Under the pieces are notes generated by a model. That model was not told the DNA's origin and did no database searches. It worked only from the letters and a program-made list of their open reading frames with translations. Below are positions 1-14,000 of a stretch of DNA of 64,000 nt, one piece after another (positions within the stretch are counted from its first letter, which is position 1; the number at the start of each line of letters is the position of its first letter). The translations under genes and the position numbers were made by a program. Origin of the DNA: Bolinopsis microptera. Lineage: Eukaryota > Ctenophora > Tentaculata > Lobata > Bolinopsidae. Location: assembly GCF_026151205.1 (NCBI RefSeq), contig NC_087077.1:11134983-11198982 (forward strand). Reading direction: 5' to 3'.

Positions 1-3000
1 AGGTCACTAGCCCGGAGAAACCCTCGCTCACGATTATATTTCTACCATTGTAACGGAGAAGAAGGGTTATAATCTGATAACCACGAATTAACTCTCCGAA
101 AGTGTCCCGATTTAGCCAGGGTATTTCACTGTGTAAAAATCAAAGCACAGAATTTGCTAAAACGGTTTTTCTGAAAAGGGGGCACTACATGATGGCATGT
201 TCACATGGGTAAGGAATTTTTGAAATAAACCCGTCGTGAATTGTGAAGTACCAGTCTTGAATCATGAATTACCTGCTACCATCATCATTAGAATCCATGG
301 TTAAGCAGTACAAATTAAACGGCTGGTAACTATGTTAGTATGTTTCATTTACCAGACGATGAACAAGGTGGAAGATATTCAAAGCATAACATTTACCTCG
401 CGACTTGCTTAAGTTGTCACTATTATAAATGGAAGTGTGCAGTAAAGTAGAATCGCCAGCTCAGGAGACAGTGATTACCGAGATAAACACTTACATTAAA
501 GTTGTTGTAAAGCAGTATCAGAAGGAATGTTCCTGAGAAACGTTTTGAAGCAGAACACTTCAAAATGAAAATGATAATTGACTGATTGTCCGTAATCGCG
601 TCAACAGCTTGAAGCTTGGTTAAAGCAGGGGCTCACTGCGGGTAAACCAGACAAATATTTGCCATTAGTGGTAACAGTCGTAATTGTGGGTGGGAAGTTT
701 ATCTTGATTGCGGATAACTGATCGGCGTAGGATAGTTTATATACTACGGCGTAGGATAATTTATATACATGTTTTGTCTCAAGTGCCGGTTTTAGGACCG
801 CAAATTTAAGGATTAATAGTGTGGTTAAGGGTAGGATAGAAATGTCACTGTTTCTATCCGGAATAGTGTCTGTCCCTAGAACTGACTATGGCTGAAGAGG
901 CTTGCTAGAAATTCGTTTAACATGACGTCACGACTTAACAAACAATCTCTTACCAGGAGATACGAGTGCTGGATCAGGTGTCCAAATGAACGAGTCCACG
1001 TGTCTGGCAAGCATCTCTCACAGCTTTAATGTTCTTAGTTAAATAAGGAATAGCAGTTAGCACTATACTTACTGCCAAAATCTTTAATCAGATGTACCAT
1101 TTTTATGATAATTATCATCTTAGCTGGGTATTGGAAGATCACAGCCCCTCTGCATGATACAAATTGCTAAGCTATTTTAGACAGTTGATTGAAAGTTGAT
1201 GATTACATTTCCCTTAAATGGTAAGAAAGCTGCAAGGTTATAAAAAATTGAATGTGGAGACGATGGATTGGTAGGTCAATCAGCCTGTGTCCATCTATTA
1301 TAGTGTGATTTATACTGTTATAGTACTATTATGGGTCCCATAGCCACTTAAAGTTATTCAAATACAAATTTCAGCTATTGGACGAGACTTGGTATTTTTA
1401 AACAGTTTTTTTGGGATCGCATTATTTTATTGACAAACATTTTATGGCAAACCTTAGTTTATGGTGATGTAACATATATTTCAAAATTTAAAAAAAATAT
1501 ATATTTACAGTCATGAGATAAATGAAACAAAAGATTCTAGAAATGTAAATTGTTAGAATGTTCTAGCACATAACAGAGCAACACATACACAAATTAGGAG
1601 CGAGCATGTCTAATTGATTCAGAAAATCCCACCTTTCATTTGAATCAAAATACCTGTCCCTTTCCCATTTCCTAATCCTATCCCTATAAATAAATTTGTG
1701 AAGTTTGTTTTATATTTCAAGCTCAGTATATCGATTATTATATTTGGCTAACACAAAGGCATAACCTGCGAATTGCACGAAATTATTACCCATATAACAT
1801 GTTTTGCTTAATGCCCCCAGGCCAAGCTTAACGAAACGCAAAGTAAAATAACGGATATTTTTGACGGACATCAGATATTCTTGGAATTCTTTTTTGACGG
1901 ATAGTTTCAACATCAGACATTCTTGGAATTCATCCGATGTAAAAAAAAGGTTGCTTGTCTAAAAATAGAAAGTTCGATAAACCTGCTTTCTTAGTCATTG
2001 TGCATTAAAAGCCTAGATTGATGTTGTTTTATCATTTAGTGGTGTTACTGCCAGTGAAACTCTGGGTTTAGGATTTTTGTGGCACAGTGCCAAATAACAT
2101 GCAGTGTCTGTAAATATTGAATAATTCCTTTTCCGATTATTGTACTAAATTGCCTTCCCCTCTCCCTCCCCCTCTACTACATCAATCTGCCCAGATCTGA
2201 TGTAATACTGCTCATGTTCTGAATCAAAAGACACACCGGTAAACGTAGCTGCAAGTTTAAAACACTTGGAACTTAGAATACAGTAGGAGAATATTCCTTG
2301 CTGTCTATGACGCATTATCAACCACCATCACGCTCTACAGTCAAACTCCAAATTATTGGCAATCGGCCAACTCCGCTTCTAAAATATGTCAAAAATAATC
2401 TCAAATTGTCATCCACTCCACCCTACGCGATGTAGCCGCCCTAAGTAGAGATTTTAGCAATCAAAGCCGGAGAGTTTGCACTGCAGAGCGGAATAATACA
2501 TTGCCGTGACTGTGTGACTTAACATTCACCATTATAATGAATTAAAACTTATGTGTGTGCCGGAGCTATGTGCGAAAATGGAAAAAATTATGTGCCGAAC
2601 ATTGCATTCTGTAAAGAATATATTGTCGTAAAATGATAATCAAAAATAAGTTGTATTCTCAACTTTATGTGTAATCATTATATTATATGATCGGCCCTGG
2701 ATCTGAAGATCGGGCCTAGCCCCCAGTGACTTTCTACACACAATACTATAATATGCAACTTAATTAAAAATCATAATAAACCTACAATGTGTGTGTCACC
2801 CAAATATGTATACAAAATAAATATTACAGTAACAAAATGAACTCCGAAATAAAGTTGATATAATATAATGCTATAAAACAGTAATTTACATGAAAACCAT
2901 GATATATTATGTAATAAGAGCCAATATGTATGTAATGGTAATATGTTTTCAGCGTTGATAGACAATAATTTAACAAAAATAATATTATGTCAATATCAAT

Positions 3001-5035
3001 AGTCATTAAATTATTTGAAAGGTAGAGTAAACATTTTTAAACCTTAGCTTTGAATAGCTATAATAATGAGGGAATAATGCCACTTGTTAAGATTATAATT
3101 AGTTTAGTTCAGCAAATATCATAAAGTGTGCGCACTAACAACATCACAACAAAAACACTATTAGGTACAGATTTGTTTATTTTAACTAAAAATGGAGTGC
3201 TGGCTGTTTCACTCTCTCGATATTTTGCAACTCTGTTTTTGTGATGGAAGCGTTGTTGTTACCGTGGTGTTGACCATGATGTTTGGGCAACAGAAACAAC
3301 ACGTCACGGATATCATTTTCATACTTTTAGTGCTCTCGAATGGAGTGAAACAACCAACTAAATCAGCGATGATACACATTAAACACGATTAGAAAACCAA
3401 AGTAAATTAACGGTATATATTCAGCCCTATTTTTATATATCATGTCTAATAAATTATAAATAAATAACCTAGTAAAAAATTTCAAAAATTATGTCTGCCA
3501 AATATATGGTTAAAATAAATCCTCAGTAAATCAAGTAAATAATCATACTGGCACGTGGAAACAGTAATCATAAAGGAGCAGCCACATGACCTGCCGCTCC
3601 TGAATGAATACTTGTTAATAATACAATTTAATTAAACAAAGATAATCAGAATAGGTTTGATGTATGACAATGTGCCGTGCGTAATCTTGGAATATCTCAG
3701 GGGAACTTTTTAACCAACCAAATCAAATAATTCAGAAAAATATGATGTAATTCCGAAGGTGGTGCGTTTGTAAGAGATTTGGATATGGTTTTAATAAAGT
3801 TCCCTCGAATACCAAGATTAGTATAATTTGAAACCTTCAAGCTTCAATATAATTGAATTCTAAAATATGCTAAATGATCAATAATGTAATATTTGGATGC
3901 AAACAATATAAGCTATCGGAAATCAAGATCTTATGAAATACGGTATATTATAATCATCGGTGTTCAGTTATTTTTAACTTTTACTTCTATACATAGGTAC
4001 GATTTTAGTTTTCCACATAGATAAACGAAACATAATTTTAAGTAATATTTTCAAGAATATGCCAAATATTTTTATATTTTAACACAAAACAGCTATAGTA
4101 GTATTAATGAAAAGTTACCTTATCCCCCAATAAGACTTCATGCGCTGAAACGCGATGAAGAACACTACACTGATTAAGAGATCTTTAAAAAATTTGATTT
4201 GAAAATTATGAACGAATAATAATTCAAGCAATAGATATTTTGGTCCAAAAAAAAGATTTTTTACCCAAAATTAGAGAATTGCCGGATCAGTAGTTAAAAT
4301 TTTGGGGGTAAAAGTAAAGGTTATAATGTTAGTAGAGAACAGCATGTAACACAATTTTAACATGATACTATACCACAGGATCAGACTAATTATCAAGCCA
4401 GAAATAAACATCAGGAGACATCATGACCCGATTCAATTACTTACCAATTATTCAACTAATGGTTTCTAATGATAATTACCAATTAGCTAAAACTTTCTAC
4501 AGTAAATTATTACAATTATATCACAGCTCACCCCAGCATTATCATTGTGCCCTTTAAAATCAATGCATCGTGATTAACATAGCCTGAGCTAGAGCTATAA
4601 GACAATGATATTACATATCAAAATAAACTGCCGATATCATGGTCACATATATAGATGTAAGACCTGCAATAATCTCAGACAAAATGTCATATCACTAATA
4701 ATAATGATGACAATATAATTCAAAACACCGTATTATAATATAAAATGTACAAGTGGAAAAAAACGTTTGTGCAGGTGGCAGTACAAACCGTGTCAAAAAT
4801 ATCATAACTCGTTACCCTGGGACATGATAGAGTCCGCCTTAAAAACTACCAAAGTATATGATTCATAATCTGCTACGATAACATGATTAACTTTATATCA
4901 ATCACGTGAGTTACGAGCCCAAAATATACTCAAAATATTATGAATGTTCCATTCGTGTGACAGTGTGTGAAAATCTCCGAACGTTCCCTCGAAAAAAGCT
5001 CTCAATTTGCAGGCGAGCAAGCAAGGCCTGGAGCA
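1..5035. other. AT-rich intergenic DNA, no gene seen
   Basis: No exon with convincing splice sites and protein-like sequence was found on either strand; open frames here are short and of random composition. Small local repeats are visible: a 22-23-bp direct repeat (GGCGTAGGATARTTTATATAC) at about 724-768, and a repeated ATTCTTGGAATTC segment at about 1870-1935. The right edge is the 3' flank of the zinc-finger gene, whose stop codon is at 5036-5038 on the minus strand. Confidence 0.6.
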
Positions 5036-8000
5036 CTACGCGGAGCTGGTCAAGCCGTGACTCACAATCTCCATCCTGGACTCGGACTCAAGCTGAGGTG
5101 AACTCTTACCTTCGCCCTTGTTTGGGTGCCGTCTGATGAAGTGCGACTTGAGGCAGCCCTGAGGTGGGAAAATCCGTTAAAACTCTTCCGGAAATACTTT
5201 GTGATGGACGCGGCTATTATTACTTGTAGGCCAAAATACATTTGACTGTCAAGGTAAAAGAAAAAATTCAAAGGATGAAACCTTGTCTTTGAAAGTAGTA
5301 GAGTAAGAAATAAATTAATTATGAACCCTGAGTTAAGAGTTTTAGAGGTTAGAGCTTTAGAGGTGGCAAGGTTTAAAGTGATTATAAAAACCTTGCGTTT
5401 GAATGTCATGTCGCACTGTGGGCACTTGAAGGGTTTAGCGTTGCTGTGTATGACCATGTGAACCTTGAGGTTGCTGCTTGTGCTGCTCATCTTGCCGCAC
5501 ACTGGGCACTGGTACTTTCTCCCTGAACTGTGCATCACCTGAAATAGTGAGTTAGTTGGAGGGGGTTCTTCAATCATATCCTAAATGATACGATATTTTT
5601 TATAAGCAGGAGCTTTCAAAATATATGTTTAAATCGTCTGATCGGTTCTTCCTTGGGACATTAGGTAAAGTGGGAAATTGGTGAACTCAGCATTTCTTAA
5701 AGCTAACTGCGCTAAACAGGACATTTATTTTCCGGTCATATCGACAAGATAAATTGGAATTGGAATTAGAAGTCAGAACAGAATATATGATTTTTCAAGT
5801 ATGAAGTTCAATTACAATTTAAATGGCTCAACATTACGAAAATCTTCGAACCAAATTACAGAATAAATACTAAGATACTGTTCAAGTAAATAATTGTTTA
5901 GCTTTATTTAATACTACCAACAATAACCGGCTAACTGTTTCACTTTATTCAGCCCCAAAAAAACAAAGCACCTACAAATAACTAATAAGTCCTAACACCT
6001 TCACATGGGTTGCCAAAATTAAATAGTACCAACGCAATCTTCATGATATTGATTACCTATTGAACATAAGATTGGATCTGTAACATTTTTCCGAATGAAC
6101 ATCCGCGCCTAAATACCGTTGAATTTAACCGAACATAAATACCGGCGCCATTACGTAACCCAGTTTAAACCAACGCCGGCACGTGCTGGAATCTTGTAAT
6201 TTTCAAAAAATTGCAGAAATTCATGTGGCTGTGGTTTGTTACCTTAATGTACGTGAGTGGGTCTGTGGATTGTGTGCTAAACGATTCCTCCCACGTACTA
6301 CTCAGAACCAGACAGGTGAAGTCTTAACCGTCACCCCACTTACCTCTTAACCTGCTCAATAAATCTCTAAATAGGTGTCCTGATTGCGCAATAAAACGGA
6401 TCATGTAAGGGTACGTGCGCCAGGGTGGTAATACGTCCTTATTATCGTGGTTCATTGCATACCATTCTTCCACCGTTGGTAAAGTGACAAGGTGTATAAA
6501 TCATAAATGTAAGTGCATTCCAGAGTTCATTACTACTACCAGCGATTGGGACACGGCCGGCCCATTAATGAAAACCCGAATGAGCCTCAAGGCAAGACAT
6601 TAATAAGAATAACGTTAGCTGGTGTCCCCAACAATGTGATCCTAACCTACTCATCAAATTATAACGGCAAACTAGTGGCCACAGGAACTTTCATCTCCTC
6701 GACATACTCATGAATAATACATGGTCTGTGCCATGTTCTTATGAAATGGAGCGAAACACAGCTCACTACATTCAAAAGAGGGATAAATAATATGTTGACA
6801 TGTCTAAGTGCCTGAGTTTCTAATGGAAAATAATTCCTCCGTCCCTCTATATAAATCTACCGCTATTACACGCCTAGCGTTATGATAATTAGATAGTGCT
6901 ATTAGTGAATAGGCATGAGTAGCAGCCGAAAAATTGGCATAGCTCTGAAGCCAGTGCGTTTTCATTCAGTTCATGTTTCCAAGAAATTAGCTTCTGAAAA
7001 GATAGTCCGTTACATTCAATAAAAAATGGTTATTCTTTCATGAGTCAACCGGCAATCCAAGGCAAATGTATGAGGTGATCCACTGCACCAATTCACTGTT
7101 TTTGTAATTTAATTATTCAACCCGTGGTCAATTTATATGATCTAATGTTTGATCCATTGGCGCTAAAAGCATGCTCTAAATAGCGAAGATTTTTCCAATG
7201 CCGATTTTTCGGATATACTGTACAAATGAATTTTGAGCAAAAAGTTGGTGGATCACTGAGAGTGGTTGTGTATTGTATAAAATAGTGATAGAATGAGTCC
7301 CGACCTTCATCGCACGGCTTCTTTTGTGATTGGAGTCTGGTTCCTTTTTTAGCACTTTGCCACAAAAGGCCAAGTGTTAAAGTGTATCAATAACCAAAAG
7401 TCTGCGGAGTATGACCTTCATTAATAATATCGGCTTCTATCATTGTCATGCAACCGCTCAAATCTACACTTGGCATGCTGCCAGCTCAATTGTAAACTTG
7501 GCATGTTGCCACTTAAATTTTACAATAATTGGAATTCTGCCAACTCAGTCTTACAGTTACACAGGTCTGACAAGAACTGTTAAATATCATGATTACAAAT
7601 TGAAATACTATCAATAGCAGCTTTAATGGACCTATCCCAAATTAGCTGGCTCACATGAAATACCACTGTAAATTGCGTAATAGAACTTGGCCTTAGAAAT
7701 GCCTTGGTGGAGGCAAATCATTATTTTGATAAAATTTAGGTGCATGAGTAGCTCATTGAGCACCAATATTTAATAATAGTTATGAAATGACCTCCATCCA
7801 GACTCTCGTATCTGAGAATTTGTTTAGGTGAGTGAGGTGTGAGTGAGTGTGTGGGTGAGTGTGTGTATGAGTGTGCTCACTTTTTTATTGGCATGTTTTG
7901 GCGTGGCCGGGCAATTTACCTGAGCAATTTCACCCTTTATTTTGACTATCGTTAATTTACTCTATTGGTTTCTTACCATTAAAACATGTTTTAGTTTAAG

Positions 8001-11000
8001 TATTTAAGTAAAATGTGCGCAAAATTAGGGTTATTTTAGGTAATTGCCGTTATTAACTATAAATCCTCATTCGATTCGATCCAAATTTTCGCTAACAAGA
8101 GTTTCAAAAACGTCTGTCATCTATGAAAAAAAAATAATTATACTCAAAATTTGAGAAGAGCTGTCTATTTTATGGGCAACAAGGAGGGAAAAATGAGAAA
8201 AATACGTGTATGTTCAAACAAACACATTAGGTCCATTTAAATTTGAACCAATTTTAATTCTGCTTAAACACTAGTTTTAGTGGTACTTGGATACATTTTA
8301 ATCAATAGGATCTCCATTGCAGCTTTTAGGCTGTAACCTTATTAGTTCAATGGAATAAACCTAGCATGCCTTGGTTGCAGCATCGCTTCACTTATTATAA
8401 TAGGTGCATTTAGGGCCCGATGTAATTGCTATGATCAGTTTACTGGTCAACTGGTGTTTCGGTGTCCCTTATCTTGTTTACACTCGGTCACTTGTCAAGG
8501 CATGTAAGGTCATTCGGCGATATTTTCTTTGAAATAAAATGATGTATTTGTGTAACAATTTGAAAGTTTATTGATAAAAAAAAAGAGCGAGAATTTCATG
8601 TTTTAACAATATAATTATAAATCAAAAATGTAGTCAGTGCAAATCTAATATCCTCTGCAGTCTGCAGTCTGCAGATTGTATACATATGATTACTAGAAAG
8701 CTAGAAGAAGCATTTAGCAATACCTACAAATGAAACCATCTCACAACCAGTGAAAATAGAGAAATCTACACTCCGCAGACATTTTAACTACATAATATAT
8801 TGCTTTTACTACTGACCTGAAGGTGCTGGATGTAGCTGGCCCTGGAGGAGTAAGTCTTGCCACACAGCTGACACAACCAGACTTGGCGTCTTGTGTGGAC
8901 ATTCTCGTGTACCGTCAACCCTGTCGGAGTCTTGAACGTCATCGGGCAGAACTTGCAGTTGTATTTACCTGAGTGTTTATCATAAAACAAAGTTGGTTGA
9001 CGGCTCTTAGAACCAGATAGGTGTTTAATAATTGAGGTGAGGTATTTAGTAAGCAATGTGAAGTATTTGTCGGAGGATAGACTGTTTGTGAGTGAAGATT
9101 TGTTGAGTAAATTTGTTAATCTCAGTAACTGATCTCAGTAACTATCCATCACTACAGTCTGCTCGCCGATATCAACCTGCTATCGGAATTCCATCACAAT
9201 TTTAAGCCACTTTTCCTTGTGCCATATCTCCACAGCCATTAAAGCAGTCAAATAATTCGTAAATTTACCAACCAGATGATTCAATAATACAATGATATAT
9301 CGTTTCTAACAGTAAGCCGCCGGCGGCAGTTGCTCTCACGTGACATAGACGAAAGAGCACGTGATACAGATTCGGCCAGGAGATTGGAGAGCAGAACTGT
9401 AAAGAAAGCCGTGATTGGCAGGGGGTTGAGGATAAGTGCAGTAGACAGTGACCGCGTAAATCGGAGAGAAAAGTCATAACAGAAGGGGAAAGTGGGCACC
9501 TGTAGGTAACCTAGACTTGTTAAAACCGGGGGTGACACCTTGGCTCAAACCACCAGAGCCATGTAGGACCGGGTCTCAACATAGTGTTTCTAATGGTTCT
9601 CAGAAATAGGATCCTGCATTTAGGGTTTATGTTTATGATTCCAATTATTTTTTGTGTTAAAACGGTCCGGGTTAGACTTGATTATGGCCGCGACTATCAT
9701 CTTATTCATCTAAGAACCACAATGCTACAATATAAATCCAGACTATTAACCAAAGAATGTACATAATGGATATAATGGTGGTATGATATGTATAATATCA
9801 TTTAGTACATAAAAGCTTCAATTAATGATATTTCGTAAGTTGTATGTGATTCCTGGAATACCTATTTCAGAGAACCATAAGAACACCGCAAAAAATGAGA
9901 GAAATTTGGCAACCAACTTTCAGACATTCATAAACACTGTCTATACAGGAACCAATAAAAACCCAGGCTGCTAAGTAATAGTTGTATATTATAATATACA
10001 TGTCGACCCAATTTTATTAACAGGCAGAGTGCAGACGCTCGAGGATGTAACTAGCAGCCTGCAGCATGCCTATATTACACCAACAACATGTCCACTGTCC
10101 AGATTAACACTCATGTATTGGTGCTGACCCCGTTAAGCTCCTGACACTTGCAGAGTTGGTGAGTTACAGATCTAGTTGGATATTCTGGTTGTGGTGCGAT
10201 AATTGGGGTCGAGAACACTATCCAAACAATTCGCCATACTCTATCCAAACAATTCGCCATACCAGACAGATTTTCTGGCTGCCCTTTATTCTCGAACAAC
10301 CATTCAATGTTTCGAATTTTCTGACCACCCAACTCATAAGGTGTTGTCAGTAAACAATAATGATTATTCAGCATTTTGATTATCCAGCAAGTTGATTATT
10401 CAGAATTAGCCGAATCCACGTCACGTGATGTACCTCTTTTCACGCGATTGGCACATCCTTATGGTATAAGGACTTAAGGAGCTCTCGTAATATCATGCCT
10501 TATGTTATGCTACATAATTTATGCGGACTACTTTTTTTGCGAGCGGCTGTCAAGTCAGTCAATCCGTCCATTGCTTGTTATTTGACACATCAGTGAGAGG
10601 AACTCTACAAACTATGACGTAAGTATGTGTGGAGGGGGAGGGGATGCCCGTACCAGGAATAATAATAAATTAGCCCACATTGAGCTGTCAACTTAAGAAG
10701 GATTTCTTGGAGGCAAGACTTTCAATTCCAAGTCAAGGGAAAAGTGACATGTGATTAGGTAATATTATGATAATATGTATTATATGTACTAGCAGGAACC
10801 CGTATAACCCTAAAATGGTGTCAAGACTCAAGAGACTAAAATAATTATTATCTATTTTAATTCGCGTTTTTGACACCACGTCTTGGGGGTCCAAATTTTG
10901 GGCTCCAAAATTCCTTTTCCTTAATTCCTTGGCCAATTTTTTATTTTTTCATGCAGATTTGGAGGTCATTAAAGTAATAGTCAACAAAATTCCAGTTGTA

Positions 11001-14000
11001 ACGACCGAAATTTTGGCGGTCCGAAAATATGGCGAAATTTTCGGAAAACCGCCACATTTCGTACGTTATAAATATGTCTTGTAAGGTATATCTTTTACGG
11101 TTTTTGCGGAAAGTCGCGTTAAAGTTGATGCCGTGGTGTCAGTAAAATGGTACGGATAAACACATACATCCATATATAATATATCGTCTCGCTTTATATA
11201 TAATAAGATTATGATACTTCGATATTAGGATACTACGACGATACTCGATAGTTTAATGAATGAACAGTAAATGGCTCTAATTAGCAGTGGCGCACGCCGC
11301 CGCCAGACATAACCACGCCCATAAATAGCGCTGCTCAAAATGCTACCAAAAATGTCGAGCTTTAATTTGACAGACTGTAATTAGTATACAAAACTGCAGG
11401 CTGCAAGTTGGTATTTAAAGTTAGCTGGAAGTCACTGTACTGAACATTCCTTTTAAACGTTTTGTTAGCCACGCTTGATCTACACTTTTGAAGTTGTGGG
11501 TATCGTTAAAGTTATATGGTCTACAACGCACTATGACTTCACTAAAATGTACCCTCAGAATATTCCAGATCTTTTGCCAGGTACCCTCCTCATTACTCAC
11601 AATCACGGATTTCCCGATTATTCTACTGACTCGACCGGAGGATATTGCACAGAAGTCCTTATTAGCGCACGTGGGTATGATGACAAACACGAGAGGTCAG
11701 CTGCTTATCCACCTATCTATAATCCTCACCCTCAGCTCTCCCCCTAGAGACCAAAAATGAATGAAAGTTCAACCAGTTCCCGATGTCACGTACAGTAAGT
11801 GATCTAGTCTCTTGAAGTTTTCTAATAGAAAGTATGTTAGGTTGCCTCAAACATATTCTGATAAACTAGTGCAATATTTGACAAGTTTCTGTCTGCCGTG
11901 AGATTTGAGGTAGGATTTAGGAATAACGGCTTTTCAGAAGTTTCTAGGATGATTACTTTTTGAGGGAGTTTACATTTTAGATGGGTGTATTGAGTGCATT
12001 TTATACTTCTCGATCGCTAAGTTTTAGTGAGACACTCCCCTGACCCTGAGGGCATTAGTTGACACGCCCCGATTATGGAACGAGACTATTATTACCAGGC
12101 GACCAGCAGATATTTAACTTTTAGTGCCTCCTTAATTCCAGTTAAACATCCCCCGGTACTGGATATCTTTTGGGTAAAAGTAATTTAGTGTTCATCCCCC
12201 CGTACTGGATATCTTTTGGGTAAAAGCAATTTAGCGTTCATCAGAATATCTGGCATTTGTGGGTTCAATTCCCACTTACGTCTCACGCAAATATCCATTT
12301 GTAATCTTAATCCTTGTAATCTACTGCCTTTGCTGCCATTAATTCGGTATAAAATATAAACTCGATGTGATTTGTGACGTAAACATTTCTGAGAACTGGA
12401 TAAAAGGGACGCTCGTGTTATTTATATTACGGTCCTGTCAGAAATAGGGCAAATCATTACGCTATCTAAATTGCTATGTCCAAGCGGAATGACAGCTCGG
12501 TCCCTTGATTTATATATCGCGCTTAATAACCAAATATTGAGTATAGATTGAGAGAGCAGTTGATCAGTTGCTCCGATGACCGATCACCGTCAGAAGATAG
12601 AAATATGTGGACAAACACTAAACGGCTACTGGCAGCTTGGCGTGTTACGAAATAAATTTAGTCAAATAAAATGCAACTAGTATAGGAGTTTATCATATAA
12701 TTATAAAGAAGACAGATTAAATTTAGTCGTTTATGAAAATTTGTCCAACTCCTAGAATACGATGACTGAGTATGATGACTGCCAGAAGAAGAAATGACTG
12801 TTGATGAAATGTAGGGTATGTTGTAAAGATAAAGGGTAATATGTTGCATTTCCAGATTTTTCCAACACCAAATCATCGTCCTTGACCAACAACAAGAAAC
12901 CCATGAAATGAATAAATGAAATTATTTAATATTTACTTATGTAAAGCAAACTTAAATTTGGGAACTTACCTTTCGGGTGAGTCTTTATATGCTCTTCATA
13001 CTCTGACTCTCCGAAGAAGGTGATTTTACATCGGTGGCAGGTGTAGAATGTCTTACCAGACTGCTTAGCCTGGAATAAATCAAATAGTTAGAATCACGTT
13101 AAATTTTTAACTTAAGAATTGATGTCCAATTGAGCATGATTTTAATAAATTTATTATTCGTTTAAAATATTGCTGCTTCCACTTGTGAACCGTTTTTGTC
13201 TGTATAGTATGGGGTCTGTATGTAGTTAATTCATATGAGCAGCAACTCGTATGAGGACAGGTCTCCAGCTAGTGGCTAGTTCACGAACAGTTTAACTTTT
13301 AAGTTCCACTAAGTAGAACAATTTAAGTTCCGACACACTTACTCACTTCTTCACTTAGAATGATACGTTTGTAACACTCTGTAGTATGTTATGTCTAAGT
13401 AAAATTTATGTAGTTAATATTGTGCATACGCTTAAATCCACAATAATATAATGTAGGGGAGCCATCAGCATTTGATAGTTAAGTAGCAATTATACCAAAA
13501 ACTCAAAGAGATCTAACATGATTAGAAAATTATTTATCTCATTATAAGGGCTGGGTCAGAACTTGTTCTGCACTCCACAGAAAAATCTTTATTAGCTGAG
13601 ACGTTAATAATCACTGCCTTAAAATAGAATTTTGATCAAATTTTCGTAACGCATTAAGTCCAGACGGCAGACTTGTAAACTAGAACTCCCTGCTGGTTAC
13701 CAACTTCGTTCGAATTAACAACACGATCTTTTTGCTTCCTTTCTGTGCCTGCAGTCTTCAAATGGTTTAGCAATTAAACAGTTTTAAGCGGGTATACGTT
13801 TTACCAACAGTCTAGAAATAACATAATTCCTAATACACGTTGTGGGGTGCAATAAACGCACGATATTAAATTGTAGACAGTTTCTAGACGCGAAATGGCA
13901 ATGTGCCCAGTACCCACGCTATGTACCCACCCTGGCATTTACCAAGGTTGGAGTAGGTAGTAATGAGTAATGCTGAAGCATTGTCAATGAACATTGAACA

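Noticed and set aside
4906-5136. Plus-strand exon reading [14 protein letters not shown] after a TTTGCAG acceptor
   Set aside because: It overlaps the terminal exon of the minus-strand zinc-finger gene, which explains the sequence better and in phase.
5062-5391. Continuation of the finger 5 open frame past 5392
   Set aside because: The frame runs into intron; splicing to 5158 restores an exact C2H2 spacing, which the read-through does not.
11421-11760. Overlapping 90-codon frames on both strands
   Set aside because: Three mutually overlapping frames with no family resemblance and no splice partners; likely chance or a decayed repeat in an intron.
12258-12285. tRNA gene suggested by GTGGGTTCAATTCCCAC
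   Set aside because: The T-arm-like hairpin and B-box match, but no acceptor-stem partner, D-arm or anticodon stem could be placed upstream. At most a tRNA or SINE fossil.
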